Origin: Erythrophleum ivorense
Lineage: Eukaryota; Streptophyta; Magnoliopsida; Fabales; Fabaceae
DNA length: 64,000 bases
Assembly (NCBI GenBank): GCA_026724425.1
Contig: JAIUCV010000008.1
Coordinates: 26,737,470-26,801,469, forward strand
Reading direction: 5' to 3'
In this document: positions 34,489 to 47,766 of the stretch, in pieces
Layout: every line of letters begins with the position of its first letter
How positions within the stretch are numbered: the stretch's first letter is position 1
Program-made: the position numbers and the translations under genes
Notes under the pieces: generated by a model
Told to the model about the DNA's origin: nothing
Seen by the model: only the letters and a program-made list of their open reading frames with translations
The model's database searches: none

Positions 34489-34860
34489 ATAGAGGTAGAA
34501 AATTAACTAAATAAAAGGATTAAAAGAGTAAGGTCAAATAGAGGAGAAGAATATGTTTTGTTAAATGATTTTTGTGAAAAAGAAGGAATTATCCAAAAAG
34601 TAACTCCTCCATATTTACCTGAGTCTAATGGTATTACAGAAAGAAAAAATATAACTTTAAAAGAGATGATGAATGCTATGCTTGTAAGTTCTTCTGCACT
34701 AGATAATTTATGGGGTGAAGCTTTGTTGTCTGCTTGTTTTTTGCAAAATAGAACACCCTATGAGAAAATAAATAAGACACCTTATGAACTATAGAAAGGT
34801 TATATACCTAACTTAAAATATTTAAAAGTATAAGGGTGTCTTGTTAAAGTAATGTTGCCT
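34489..34860 (+). pseudogene. Copia integrase, C-terminal part
   Basis: Continuation of the Copia integrase core after the nested LTR. The RVRSNRGEEYV-like block at about 34530 and ESNGITERKN at about 34620 carry the second and third acidic positions region of the DDE site; the Glu in ITERKN is kept. A stop follows NKTPYEL at 34792, and another frame continues at 34852. The segment confirms that the solo LTR landed within integrase. Confidence 0.82.
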
Positions 34861-36675
34861 AATCCTAAGAAAAGAAAAATTGAGTCTAAAACTTCTGATT
34901 ACATGTTTATTAAGTATGCTGAACATAGTACAGCTTATAGATTTCTAGTTTTGAAAAGTGATATTTTGGATCATAACACTATTATAGAAACTAAAGATGC
35001 AAAATTTTTTAAACATATCTTTCCTTTGAAAATTGAACAAAATCCTAGGAATTTGGAAATGTCTGCTAATTCTCCTGAACAAAACACAAATAAAGATTTG
35101 ACTAAAAATTTAAGAAGTAAGAGGCAAAGGAAAGAATATTCTTTTGGAGATAATTTTTATACTTATATGGTACAAGATGATCCTTTAAATTTTTATAAAG
35201 CTATTTCTTCTTTGGATGCTTATTTTTGGAAAGAAGCCATTAAGGTCGAAATTGATTCTCTTAGTCAAAATAAAACTTGGGTTTCAGTAGATTTACCTCC
35301 AAGAGCTAAACCCATTAGTTGTAAATGGGTTTTTAGAAAGAAATTTAATCCTGATGGATCCATTGATAAATATAAAGTTAGGTTAGTAGCTAAAGATTTT
35401 ACTCAAAAATAAAATATTAATTATTTTGATACCTTTTCTCTAGTTACAAGAATTTCTTCTATAAGAATTTGGATTACTTTAGCTTCAATACATAAGCTTT
35501 ATATTCATCAAATGGATGTTAAAACTGCTTTCTTAAATGGTGATTTAGAAGAAGAAATTTATATGGTACAACTTGAAGGATGTGTCGCTCCTGGACAAGA
35601 AAATAAAGTGTGTAAACTTATTAAATCTTTATATGGATTAAAACAAGCACCTAAACAATGGCATGAAAAATTAGATCAAGTTTTGACAAGTGATGGCTTT
35701 GCTACTATTGAAGTAGAAAGATATGTTTATACAAAATTTGTAAATAATGATTGCGTGATGATTTGCTTATATGTGGATGACATGCTTATTTTTGATACTA
35801 ACATAAATGTTGTGATTAAAACTAAGAGCTTTCTTGCATCTAAATTTGATATGAAAGATATGGGTGAAGCAAAAGTGATTTTGGGTGTTAAAATTATAAG
35901 GAGTGAAAATAGTATCTTACTCTCTCAAGAACATTATATGGAGAAAATTCTTAAAAAGTTTGAACATTTTGATGATTCTCCTTTAAGCACTCCTTATGAT
36001 TCTAGCATACAATTATCAAAATATAAAGGTGATTTAGTAGCTTAATCTAAATATGTCTAGATTATTGGAAGTTTGTTGCATTTGATGAATTTTACCTAGC
36101 TTGATATAGCATATGCTATATGTAGACTAAGCAGATATACCCCTTTCCAGGCAGTGAGCATTGGGTGGCTCTGGTTAGATTTATGAGATATTTGAGAAGC
36201 ACAATAAATTATGATATATTTTATAGTGGATTTCTTGCTGTACTAGAAGGATACAGTGATGCTAACTGGATCTCAGATTCAGATGAGATTAAATCCACTA
36301 GTGGCTATATATTCACTCTTGGTGGTAGTGCAATATCCTAGAGATCAGCCAAACAAAGTATTATTACAAAATCCTCACGGCATTTAGAGTTTATTACTAT
36401 GGAACTGGCTGGTGCTAAGGCTGAGTGGTTAAAAAACTTCTTAGCAAATATTCTATTATGAGAAAAACTAACACTATCAGTGTCTTTACATTGTGACAGC
36501 CAATCAGCGATAGCCACGGCTAAAAATAAGACCTTTAATGACAAAAACAGACACATTCGGTTGAGATATAATATTATCAAGTAGTTGCTAAAAGATGGAG
36601 TGATCTCAATTGAATTTGTAAAGTTAGAAGTAAATTTGACAGATCTATTGACTAAACCTCTAAGGAAGAAATAAA
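34852..36675 (+). pseudogene. Copia reverse transcriptase and RNase H
   Basis: The frame at 34852-35412 covers the linker and the start of RT (WKEAIKVEIDSL, SCKWVFRKKFNPDG, YKVRLVAKDFTQK). After a stop at 35410 the next segment (35512-36045) holds MDVKTAFLNGDLEEEIYM, SLYGLKQAPKQWHEKL and the catalytic LYVDDM at about 35768-35785. RNase H follows to about 36675, with GYSDANW, STSGYIFTLGG, a HCDSQSAI block and a terminal DLLTKPLRKK, broken by several stops. All core RT motifs are legible, but no continuous protein can be made. Confidence 0.9.
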
Positions 36676-37263
36676 TTGATAACACATCGAGGGGAATAAG
36701 ACTTAAGCCAATTTGAAATTAATAACAATGGTAACCCTACCTCTGTGATTGGAGATCCCATGAAAGAGGTTCATATGGGTAAGAACAAGTTAATTTTGTT
36801 AGCACTAAAATTGTTGTCCCTTCCTATGGTTTGAGAAAGTGCTAGAATGTATTGTTGGAGAGGCTGAGCAAAGCTCTTAATGATTTCATATTCCTTATGG
36901 ATGGTGTATTCATTGCAGATACACTTGATGAAATCACCTAGATGAATGTGAAGTGGGGCCGCTGCTATGAGACCATGGCAAAGTCTCTAGATCATTCATT
37001 GAATACTAGGCAGGCGCACAGCCGTTTAAAGCTCAAAATTGCCGTTAACAGTAGAAACTGTGGAGGTATACTTTGACTAATAAAGCCTCTAGTATACAAT
37101 AAAGATTTATTAGTTCATAGAAACTTACATTTCACTGACATTTCTATGTACTAAGTGTTATTTGTCTAGGTCTAGTTCATAATCCAAAAGACACCAAATT
37201 TAAAATGGTTATACTCATGTGTGTAACTCAGATGATAATGTTCTTTTAGCACATGTGGGAGAT
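36676..37263 (+). other. Copia 3' leader and polypurine tract
   Basis: Non-coding stretch between RNase H and the 3' LTR. It ends CATGTGGGAGAT (37252-37263), the usual Copia polypurine tract directly before TGTTGG. Confidence 0.75.
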
Positions 37264-38001
37264 TGTTGGAGTAGGTGTGTCAAAAGCCTAAGTCCCTCAT
37301 TACCTAGAATAAAGAGAGTCTTAGTGTATATATACTAAAATGTGATATTGGGCAAGTAAATGGGCCAAGAAGATGAGTGGGTCACACGCACAACAATAGG
37401 CCAACACAGTTGAAAATTTTCGATTTCCCCCCTTGTGCATGAGTTAGACACAGTATTAGGCATTTTTTACTGGAACTATTTTTGTAAAATACAAAAATAT
37501 TTTGTATAAATAGGTTTACTGGAAAAATTGTGTTTTCAGTAATTTTGAAATTGGGACCATGAATTTCTTAAATTTCTGAACGTTCAGGCCTTCAATTTAT
37601 CGCTTTAATTTTTCATTAACCGGCTTTAATTCCAACGTTCAGAAATGATCTCTGCTTTTAATCCCAACTTTCAAAATGGATTTCATTAAACTGTGATTAA
37701 GCAGCCATTAATTACTTTTAATATTGCCTAATGTTCTTATTCACATCCTCAGCCTATAAAAGGCGATGCATGGTGTAGTTCATGACACACTAAGCTCTCG
37801 GACATCTTCAGAGCTCTCTCCTCTCTTCCCCCTTTATTCTTTTAAGTTCTTTAGTTTTTCTTGTTCTGTTTCCCTATTATAGGAAAGGTCCGTTTTATCC
37901 TAGGGAGTTACCGACTTGTGGCAGAATAACTCTTAAGGATAATATCTTTAGGCACAACTCGGATCAATTTATACTGACTATTTTGTTTGTTTCAGCCAAC
38001 A
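37264..38001 (+). repeat. 3' LTR of the Copia element
   Basis: Direct repeat of 26795-27530, ending CAGCCAACA before the target duplication CTCCC. Confidence 0.9.
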
Positions 38002-38006
38002 CTCCC

Positions 38007-38582
38007 TAGCTATCATAAATATCATAACTAATTTTGAATATATTATAAATTGGAATCTATTTCCTATTAGACTTATGGATAGCCTAATCTCATAACACAT
38101 GACTTACTTCATTTAGATAGTACAAACAATAAATTATTATTTGATATTATTAAAATATAATATATTAATTAGTCTAACAATTGATTAATAGTAATCCATA
38201 ATTAAATAAAAAATTCCAATAATTCTTAATTAGTAAATTCCCCTTTCAATTGAACGTCCCAAATGTAATTCATTATTAGATTTTAAAAGGAATTGAACCA
38301 CATTATGTTAGAAATTTGGGGTAAAAAAGAATTGATAATATATTTATTCTGCAAGACTTCAATTTGTTTTAGGGATCCATCGAACGGTTAAATTATGTTT
38401 CAAATTTTGGGGGGAAAAATAAGCTAGCAGGGGAGATCTATGAGAAAGGGATAACTTGTGGGAATATTATATTATTTACGAATTATAAAATTAGATATGA
38501 AGTACTAAAGAGCATTCATATATACTCTTTTTCTCTCAAATTTTAGCTTGAAGTCTAATTTGAACAAACAATAGTCTTCTGC

Positions 38583-38615
<33 letters not shown>

Positions 38616-39340
38616 TTGTCTCTTCAATTAAACCAGAAAAGACAAAAAAAGAAAAAAAGTCTTTGCCTCGAGTTGTTGTGGTTATGACTTCAAAAGCTCA
38701 TCTTTCTCTCGGCAATCAATGAAGTCCATTAACAGTACTAGTTCCAATTTCCTACCACTCCATTTGTCCTTGATCTTTTATGTTTGTTTTATATGGCAAT
38801 TATTATTTCGTGGGAAATAAGAGTTAAAGACTCTTGGCAATTTCTTTGTGGAAATTTTCAGATGTGATACTAGAAATTATAATCAAAAGCTCTCGGTCAT
38901 TTAAAAAAAGAAAAAAACACAAGATTATTAAATAATAGAAAAAATAACATATTTCACCTACTTGAACTAAGCCTAATTATAACTTTAAACATTAATTTTA
39001 AAATATAATTTGGTAAAAATCCAAAACAATTGGTCTATTTTTGGTTTTTTTTCCAAAAAATAGAGGATAGTTCTATAATATATATAGAGTTAATACTAAT
39101 TTATAATTATATCTTATATTTTATCCTGAACAATATTAATCCTTAAATCAAACAATAGAACAAACACGCATAGGCCTGCACTTTTTGTCTAAACGAATTA
39201 GTGAAGTTTATCTCAAAGACTTTTCTTTTTTGGAAAATTTCTAATGGTCCCTACTCCCTACAAGGGACATCTTTTAGCATATATTAACAAGTTACATGTA
39301 ATAAGCGAAACCACATCAATTGATCCACTGCCAAAACATG
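38007..39340. other. Non-coding flank upstream of the RLP pseudogene
   Basis: AT-rich sequence. A short frame at 38726 (MKSINSTSSNFLPLHLSLIF) has a signal-peptide-like hydrophobic stretch and ends after 33 codons. It could be a lost first exon or chance. No other feature is supported apart from the microsatellite at 38584. Confidence 0.4.
38584..38609. repeat. (AT)n microsatellite
   Basis: Thirteen AT dinucleotides upstream of the RLP pseudogene. Confidence 0.9.
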
Positions 39341-39344
39341 GGTA

Positions 39345-40455
39345 GATACCTAGTGCCAGATTTGCTGTGCTTTTCCTTTTGTTTGAAATTCAAAACTATG
39401 TCTATGTGGAAATCCAAGGGGATGCATAGAACGAGAGGGGCAAGCTCTACTGAAGTTTAAAGCAACCATCACTGATCCATCAAACAGACTTTCGTCCTGG
39501 AATGCTAGTGATTTTTACCAGTGGAATGGCATAGTCTATCACAATGTTACAGGACATATTATTAAGCTTGATCTCAAGAATCAAACAAGGGGATTTACTT
39601 TTTCTATAGCCTTGATTAACACCAATATTCTCTTCAAGCTTTGGAAGTTAATCCATCTTTCTTAGATTTGGAAATCTGAGTTATTTGGACTTGGGTGTAA
39701 GCAATTTTCTTGCCGCTCCAATTCCCTTCTTTGGTTCCATGAAGCATTTGAGATATCTTTCTATCTTTGAAGCTAAGTTTAGTGGGATGCTTCCTTAAAA
39801 TCATGAAAACCTTACAAATCTACGTTTTCTTAATCTCAATTTCAATGATTTACACATCATTGACGTGAATTGGACTTATGAGCTTTCGTCATTGCAGCAC
39901 CGTGACATGAACGGTGTTGACCATGGGAAAACACAGAATTTTTTTACAGTACTTAACATGCTTCCTTCTTTTTTACAACTACACTTATCTGACAATGAAC
40001 TTAACGATTCTCCTCACCCTATTCATTTGACAAATATTTCTAGACTTCAAGTTCTCAATCTTGGTTTCAATGAAATTAAGGGTCTAATTCTTGAGGCTTT
40101 TCAAAACATGACTTTTGTTATGATCCTTGACCTTTCTTCTATCCATTTTTTCATTGCCATTGTGGTTGAATAAATTTAATAACCTTGTGGAACTACATGT
40201 TGGAGGAAATGGACTTCATGATATCCTTCCTTTTACTCTTCAAAACTTGACATCTGTTAAGAGTCCTTGACTTTCCCCAGAACTATCTTGCCTTAGTTCT
40301 GTCATGGTTAGGAAAGTTTAAGAGCCTTGCGACTCTTGATCTCTCATGTAATAGCCTTAATTGTTTGCTTCTTTCTGCTCTACAAAACTTGACTTCCATT
40401 AGAATCCTTTACCTTTCCATGAACAATCTTAATTCAATTTTGTCATGGTTAGTAT
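39345..40455 (+). pseudogene. LRR receptor-like protein (EIX/Cf type), 5' half
   Basis: The segment encodes the start of a plant receptor-like protein, a cell-surface immune or developmental receptor without a kinase. A hydrophobic signal-like stretch at about 39360 precedes the LRRNT_2 cap: CIEREGQALLKFKATITDPS, LSSWN and VTGHIIKLDLKN. The cap's usual Cys-Cys and final Cys positions read F-Y and Y (SDFYQWNGIVYHN), so the disulphides are lost. LRR units follow (LRYLSIFEAKFSGMLP, LTNLRFLNLNFNDL, ISRLQVLNLGFNEIKGLI). Stops occur after KLIHLS, SGMLP and IAIVVE, and more after 40200. It breaks off near 40455 after an LSWL unit; the rest lies at 60100-62690. Confidence 0.85.
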
Positions 40456-42991
40456 AATGCCTGTTAAAAATTAAGAACTCCAATAATTAAAATATAAAGT
40501 AGTAACAAATTAATTAAAAGAATAATTTAAATTAACCAAACAATCTTTGCTAGGCATATAATAAGAAATTTTAGAGAGTAAAACCAAACACTAGTACTAA
40601 CATAGCCTACTGGTTTCAAATTTACACTATGTCCCAACGGATCCAAGTTCAACTCGGCTAATTTCCCTTCTTAAATCTCTTTCCCTCAGTTATTTTTTCA
40701 ATGACTTAATGTTTGACGAGGAGGGACTACATTGGAAATTCTTGAATTTATGCTTCAATCCTTGCAATTTGCTTTAATTTCTTAGTAGTCCCTTCGATTT
40801 TTCCAAATTGAACCACATCTTAGTTGTCCGTAGCTTCCTCTGTACGCTTGCAAATTCTTTTTTGTAAAAGCCTATATACAACTTTTTATTGTCAAGTTTT
40901 TCCACCAAAATATGATAAATTGATACTTCTCCAATAATAATATTACAGTTGTATAATTTTTACAAACAATTATATATTTTTCAATTAAACCATATACATA
41001 TCATATTATCATTCTATAACCATACATTTATCATGTTTGATTAAAAAACTAATAATAATTATATAACTAATCCTTTCTTTTTCTCTCATGCCAGGCAGCA
41101 TCTGTTTTGAAGCTTTTCTCCATTGTTTTCTTCTTTGTTTTGCATCTCTGTGCCCTATTGCTTGAGGATTCTTTGCTTCGCTGCAAGTGGAGTTTTCGTC
41201 CAAAATTGTGGAGCTTTGGCATGGTTCCAGGCGCTGCTCTTCTGTTTTCGTTGCAACAATGACAGTGCAAGGTTACAACACCTTCTCTGCTCGAATTTTT
41301 CTGGCCATCTTCCTCCCCATTTTTCTCAATTTTTCAAGCTCTTTACTGTGGTGTTTCAACAGCAAGATAGCTTCTCTTGCTTTTCTTAAATTTTCTGCAG
41401 CAGCTATTTCGGTCAGCTCCTCAATATCATTCTAAAAATTTTAACAGCTTGTACTTAATCTCTCAACCCATCACCTTGTGTCCAGCTCGCGTAAGTGAAG
41501 AAGAGAGATCCTTGAGTTTCATTCCGCGTTCAGCCTTGCTCCAAACAGTGTCGGTGACTTCAGCTTCCCCAACTTGCTTCCCTTGCTTGGACAACTCCTC
41601 ACTTGATTGCCCCTGTTTCAGCGTAAGAGTGTTGGTGTAGTGGACCGATGGGCCGGAGGAGAAATTAAAAGCCTTGGAAATTCCTTCCAACTTGGTAAAA
41701 ATCCTTCTTTTCCACTCAACGCTAATCTTAACTTATTCTTAGGAAATCCCATTTTTTCCTCTTGTGCCATGATTGTCCAGAAGCTCAACAATGGAAATTG
41801 GTGGTTGTAGGTAACTCTCTCTAATTTGGTACCCAGTTGTGATGCATGTTTGCTACAACCTTAACTTGCCTCCTAAGGTAAGCTTTTAACCCTATATCTT
41901 GTGATTTAATATAAAGGATAACTTAGGATAGGTTTATACCAGGAATGAGAATTAATGATAGTACATTTATTCATGTAAGTTGAATGTTAAATTAGGGAAA
42001 TTGTTAAAATCAATCTTTGGATGTCACCATAAGCCAACTACTAACATTAACCATTTAAGGTATGAAATAATCCTAATTGTAAAATTATAGGTAATTGACT
42101 AATAAGCCAAGATAAGGTTTATACAAGAAGTGAGGATTAACTAGGTAATAAGTAACTAAATGACTTAGATTGATGTTAATATAAAAAGTAGGGATTTATT
42201 AGAAAAGTAAACTAATTAAAGTAAGCTGAATCTTAAATTAGGGCTAGTCCTAGAGTAGGAATTTATAAAGCAAAGGTTTAGCTATTTGAAGTAGTAAATT
42301 AAGTTTAAATGAGGTAAGTTAGTACTAGAACTATAATTTCACTAAGTAGTAGGATAACCAAAATAAGTTAAGCATTAGATTGGGATAATTATTGGATTAG
42401 GATCAAGTTGGTAGAGTTTAATCAATTAGGTAGGATTTAATATAAGTTTATTTAGTCAAGTAAAATTATGAACTAAGTTATAGTTAGTGTACGTTAAGAA
42501 TTTAAAATAGGCTAAGATGAATTAACCAAGTGAAATAAAGAAAGGAGTCATAAAGTGAGTTTTTGAAATTGAAGGGGATTGTTGTGATTGTTTTAAAGGA
42601 CTTTTCAAATATTATCATTAGAGGTATGACAATGGTTTGATGACAGAGAACCGACAACTATCCAATAATTACTATAAATAGATTATAAATTATAATACAT
42701 TTTTAATTTATCTTTCTATTTTATTTCATTAATTCTTGTTGTATTTTGTGAGTCTTTTAGAATGGGGATCCTAGGTAGTTTCTCTTATGTGTGTATTATT
42801 AATAATATCAAATCTTCTAGACTATATTATGCTACAAGTGTTATGCTATCAAAATATATATTTTGTTGATATGGTGAATACCAATGTTGCTTTTGGAAAT
42901 TTGAAAGGTCATAAGTTTTCTTGAAAATGTCCTTATGGAATCACGTAAGTATTTTATACTTATGAAATGCCATATTATCAATTGTAGAATT
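40456..42991. other. Insertion sequence of unknown type within the RLP pseudogene
   Basis: About 2.5 kb separates the RLP 5' half from the family A LTR. 41090-41830 is less AT-rich and has several short frames on both strands (up to 88 codons), none with a recognisable domain. It could be a 5' leader or exon-like relic, since GTAAC and GTAAGC follow at 41810 and 41878. 41880-42700 is repetitive in style (AATTAGG, AAGTTA) but with no clear unit. No gene is called. Confidence 0.4.
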
Positions 42992-45923
42992 TGTAACATC
43001 TCCAAAATTAAGCCTTTAATATTAATATTAATATTAGGTAAATTACCAAAAAAAATATTTAGATAATAATTACATAGAACAATACAGGATTTTTTTGAGT
43101 TCTAGTTATGAGAAAAAAATTGATAAATTTATTAGTAATATAATAAAATTTGTGATGTCAATTAGGTACTTAATAAGAATCATTAGAAATTTTTAGAAAT
43201 CATTTATAAATTATTAAATAATAGATAATTAAATAGTAAATAATTAGGAAAGATATTTTAATGAATTCCTTGGACTTTTAAGATCTCAAAAATATAAGAA
43301 AATTTTTAAGAAATAAAATATTTTGGCAAAAATTCAAGGGATAAAATATAATTATTAAAAATTTAGAATTAAATTATGTATATTTTACTAGGGCCCAAAA
43401 CACAAATTGTTACGCTATAACATATTATATATTCTCTTTGTATGTATAAGTCCATTTGTTGCAAAATAATAGTAACCAAACTTTTAGCAATAAAAATTTT
43501 AGTCACTAAAAGTATTAAATGGCTCCATAATGTTCAAATATGAATTTTTACCATTTTATCTCACAATTTAATGTATAACCAATTGGTTTCATCCAAGATA
43601 ACATTTAGGTAAAGGTTATATCCATGGATTTAGTCATATGCTCATTTTAGTTATAGGATACATAATAGAGTTCAAACTTTAAAAATTCACAATTTCAATT
43701 AATGCGAAATAGCTATCGTTAAAAAGCTTACAATATTAACTTTTTACTGTAAAAAAATTAATTGAAAATAAATCCATTTGATTATTCAAATAACATGAAA
43801 TCCGAGACTGTATCATAGTAAACAATAGTAGGCCATAACAGCTTTTTTAGGTCAATTTTAAAAATTTACCAAATATTCTATAAAATTTCAAAAATTATGA
43901 TATTTAAATCTATAGAAAACTCTAAATGTCCTCTAATTGTTTATCAAAATTTTAACCCAAATTCGGTCATTAAGGTTGTAAAGATAAAGGGATATTTTAT
44001 GACTTAAATTATCAAAATTTTGATTCCCAATAGCATCAAATGAATTCTAAAATGTCATTTCTTACTGTGAACAATTTAAAAACCTTGATTGCATCATGTA
44101 GCAATGATTCATTATAATAAATTTACCTTACAACTAAAAATCACTATCCTACATGCAAGAATATACATAACCCTTATAGAAATTTATATTTCAAATCATA
44201 TTTGATCATGTTATACATATATCCAATAGTCATATAATCATGGTCTAGTACTTTTAAACATGTTGCATTTCATTATATCAAAATATAGGATCACATAATC
44301 ATATTTATAATGTCATATCTTAGGCCAAACTCTTAACATAATAGCCTTTTTCTAGGTGTTTTGCATATCCTTGTTTTTTCTTTGCATATCACTTGGCTAT
44401 GGTTAATGGAGATAAGAAAATATGAGATTCAAAAAATCCCAATAGCTAAACCAACATTTAAAACATATATAATTCACTCAAGCACATGGAAGCAAGCATA
44501 CATGTTATATAATCATATCCAATTTATAAACAAGGGAGTAAATTCAAGCTCCAGGGGTCTCATGGCTCAACTAAGAGCAAATCCATGCTTTAAGGGTTTT
44601 TGGCCTAGCCTCACCCAACATCTAAGGGCTTTTGGCCTAGTTTTACCTAGCAAAGAGCCACCGCAATTAGAAACAAAAATGAGTGTGATACCATTGCATA
44701 TTTTATTCAAACAATCAACAAGTCACATAATTACAAAGAATACATATTAGTAACTAAGAACTCAAGCAACCACTTAGATATATAAGAATGAAGGAAAATC
44801 TACCTTATCAATAAAAAATCAATCAAATCCCTTTGTCTCTTTTTTTTGATCCCATCGCTTCACACATACACTTGAGTGTAGTTTCATTTGCTTGCCCTAG
44901 ATAGTCATGCTTAAACTCACTCTATCATATAAGTGCAAAATTAGGTCCTTAAGCATGAATTTTGTTTTCTTTAAGTATTTCAAAATAATCCATTCCATTT
45001 GTCACATTTCATGTAGCAATTCCATCATTCATTTATATTGATTTACTCACTTTTTATGACTAAAATAAGTCCAAAAACCTAGCCATATCATCTATCTCAT
45101 TTCTAAGGCCAATTAAGGTTTTTTATAGTACCAAATTTTGCAACATCACCATATCTCACTCTTTTTCTCAAATTAATAGTTCATTTAGCCTTTATAATTC
45201 TCATTTAGGCCTGTTAAACCATTAAACCAATTTAGAAACTTCACTTGATATCAATTCCACCATATGGTTGAGACATACAAACATTCCCATATTTTGAAAT
45301 TTTTGTTTGTCTCATGGGAAACTTGATGGTTTTAGGATTTCCATAATTCATTTATAGTTCAATGATGGTATTATGGAGATTAACTAACTCTCCTAGGGGT
45401 TTGAATCTCTTAAGACTAAAACCAAATCTTAGGTAAAGTCATATGCCATTCTCTTAGTTTTTTATCATTTCTATTTGTATATTCTTGTTCTTCACTTTTC
45501 AAAACCCTTGATTTTATCCATTTTTCATCAAGCTCATATATGGTTCCCTCTCTTCCCATGTTGGCCAAACCTAAGAGGGTTTAGAATCCAAAGGAATATA
45601 ATTTTTTCATAGTGAAATCATACTTTGCTTTGATGTACTTTTGATGAAGATTATTTTGGCATAATTAGTTTCTTCAAAGGAGCTTCTTCACTTAAGGAGC
45701 CAGTCACAAAACTTTCCCTTTGGAGAAACCAAAACCACCATGAGAAAGAGGAGAAAGAGTAGGAGAATGTTTATAACTACATCATATTCAAATTTGTCAT
45801 GTTTACTTACCTATAAGTGGCTTCATTCTCCTTTCTTTCTTCTTTCTTCCTATTTCACACCTCCAAGAGTGAATTTGGTGCTGTCCTAGGTTGGTTACAA
45901 GTGAGGGAGAAAAGAATGGTATC

Positions 45924-45955
<32 letters not shown>

Positions 45956-46496
45956 AGACTAAGGCTTTACAATTTTCTAAAATACCAATTTTGCCCCTAC
46001 ATTTTAATTCCACTGTTTGAACTCAGTTCTCTATATTTTCAAAAATCGATGGCTCCATGCTAAAATTTAGACTTTTCTTTTCATTAAAAATATCTGTTTT
46101 GATGTTACAGGAACTTAATACAGTTTGAAAAAGTTCGATTAAAGTTATGGTCAATTAAAACCCTAAACTGTATATCATTAGAGATTTAATCAAACAAATC
46201 TCATTTGGTTAATTTACTAACTTTATTTTATCATATTATGATAAGAGATATTCATTTCTCGAGTTAATTCTCATATTTTCTAAATCCTTGAATTTTTCAT
46301 CGGTTAGGCTCGTATTATTTTTTTTAGTTTTAACTAACATTTTCTTTTCCCGTGACTCATTTTTAATTAATCCATTCTATTTTTTAAAGTCTATATTGGT
46401 TTACAAAATATAAAATATTACATAAATTTTGCCACATATTAAAAGTTAAACCTTTGACTCTTCTTTTCTAAGGAAAAGTAAAACTTGAAGGGGAAG
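42992..46496 (-). mobile_element. Long family A LTR, copy 3 (interrupted by Athila)
   Basis: It starts TGTAACATCTCC at 42992, like TGTAACACC at 4381, and shares the family layout: CAAAAAATCCCAATAGCT-type sequence at 44430 (compare 5850) and ATACCAATTTTGCCCC at 45985 (compare 7535). The promoter position at 45923-45950 is a TA microsatellite. The Athila element inserted at 46496/57800, so any remaining LTR lies at 57805 onward, where no clear end was found. There is no coding sequence; frames at 44361-44750 are incidental. Confidence 0.55.
45923..45950. repeat. (AT)n microsatellite at the LTR promoter position
   Basis: Fourteen AT dinucleotides lie at the place where copy 2 has CTATATATAG. 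Neighbouring sequence (GTGAGGGAGAAAAG before, AATTTTGCCCC after) aligns the two copies. Confidence 0.85.
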
Positions 46497-47741
46497 TGAT
46501 GACTCCCAATATTTAGTATTAATTATAGTTAATTAGATTTAATTTGGGAGTCATTCATTAGAGTTTTAATGAGATTTATTCATTATTTGTAAATAATTTT
46601 TCAAATCAAAAGTGAAAGAGAGAAATAAAGTTAATTGTGAATAATTATGATTGAGTAGATGTTGCCTTAATAGAAAATATTTCTTGTTTCATAATTTTAT
46701 TCAATGATAAGCTCCAGACAAAGAAGCGGTCGATTTATCTTAAGAAGCGGCCACTAAATTCGGCGTCAAAACTCTGCGTTTTGATTAATGAGGATACAAA
46801 ACACGAATTGCAGCTAGGTTTTCATTCATTCTGTGGCAGAGGGGGGTTCTGAACGTCCAGGAGGCATTTTTGGGTGGTCTTTGGAGGTTTTTCAAGCTTG
46901 GAAGAGTGAAGGAAGAGGAAGAATCAAGGGGGAGTTCAACTTTCTGCATTTCTCTCATCCCTTTGTTTGCTTTTTCTGTTTCTCTTCATCTTCTCCATGT
47001 ATTTGATTGGGATTCATTATAGATTTAGCTATGTGTAGCTAAACTTTTCTTTACCTAGAGCACTATGAACTTGATATGAACTAAATCTTTGTTTTACTTG
47101 TTGATTGTAATGATTGGAGCTTTGTGTATCCTACTCTTGCTTAATGCTTACTTAGGGATTGGCCACCTCTTGGAATTGATTTGGGTAATTGGAATTTACC
47201 TTGAAAAAGGAATTCTAATTGGACCTAAGAGTTGGATAGATTAAGTTAGATTATTCTAATTTGTAATTGGGATAGAAATATACCTAATTGCCTTAATTGG
47301 TTTGTAGAGGGTTATGGTTTGTAATGCACTCTAACCTAATTCTAGGGACACTTAGAGTTTAGGAAAGAGTAGGGCTATAATTACATCGACGGACGATTAT
47401 AGCTTATGAATCTCTTAACCCACAAGGTGATAATTAATTGCAATTGAACAAGTAATTAAGTTCTAGTAAGTATCAAGGGAATAGTGACTCTAGGTAGCTT
47501 AAAAACCTTGGATTTTTGTCTAAATTTTCTTTGCCAACCAAGTTTTCTTTAATTTGTTTTGGTTAAAAATTAGTTTTAAATCATGAATTGTTTAATTGGT
47601 AGCTTAACGTGGATGAAAGTGGGTTGTACATTGCCTAATTGCATTTAAATCATTTTTCGTGGGAACGATACTCATACTTATCATTGAACTACTTGAACCG
47701 ACCCGTGCACTTGTGGAAACACCTATAACTTTTCGTGGTCA
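46497..47741 (+). repeat. 5' LTR of the Athila element
   Basis: Direct repeat of 56556-57799. It carries an AAGCGGTCGATTT...AAGCGGCCACTAAA pair near 46727-46757, a motif type that recurs after pol. Confidence 0.92.
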
Positions 47742-47748
47742 AGTTTTC

Positions 47749-47766
47749 TGGCACTGTTGCCGGGGA
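47749..47766 (+). promoter_or_regulatory. Primer-binding site (tRNA-Asp type)
   Basis: TGGCACTGTTGCCGGGGA lies seven bases after the 5' LTR. Athila and Tat elements commonly use a tRNA-Asp 3' end (TGGCGCCGTTGCCGGGGA); two positions differ here. Confidence 0.85.

Larger units (their letters stand above)
26795..38001 (+). mobile_element. Copia retrotransposon with two nested insertions
   Basis: LTRs of 736 and 738 bp start TGTTGGAGTAGGTGTG and end CAGCCAATA (5') or CAGCCAACA (3'). A perfect 5-bp target duplication, CTCCC, flanks the element (26790-26794 and 38002-38006). Domain order is gag, zinc knuckle, protease, integrase, reverse transcriptase, RNase H, which is the Copia order. Without the nested MITE (27680-28011) and solo LTR (29628-34483) the element is about 6 kb, a normal size. 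The LTRs differ at about 9-10% of positions by eye. Many stops and frameshifts make it inactive. Sequence style suggests the Tork/TNT1-like lineage, but that is not certain. Confidence 0.92.

Noticed and set aside
38726..38827. Signal-peptide-like 33-codon frame upstream of the RLP
   Set aside because: It is about 600 bp away from the LRR cap, which already has its own hydrophobic lead-in; RLP genes of this type usually have no intron there.
41123..41810. Possible small host gene on either strand
   Set aside because: Frames on both strands overlap, are under 90 codons and have no recognisable domain. GT-like donors are present, but no acceptable second exon was found.
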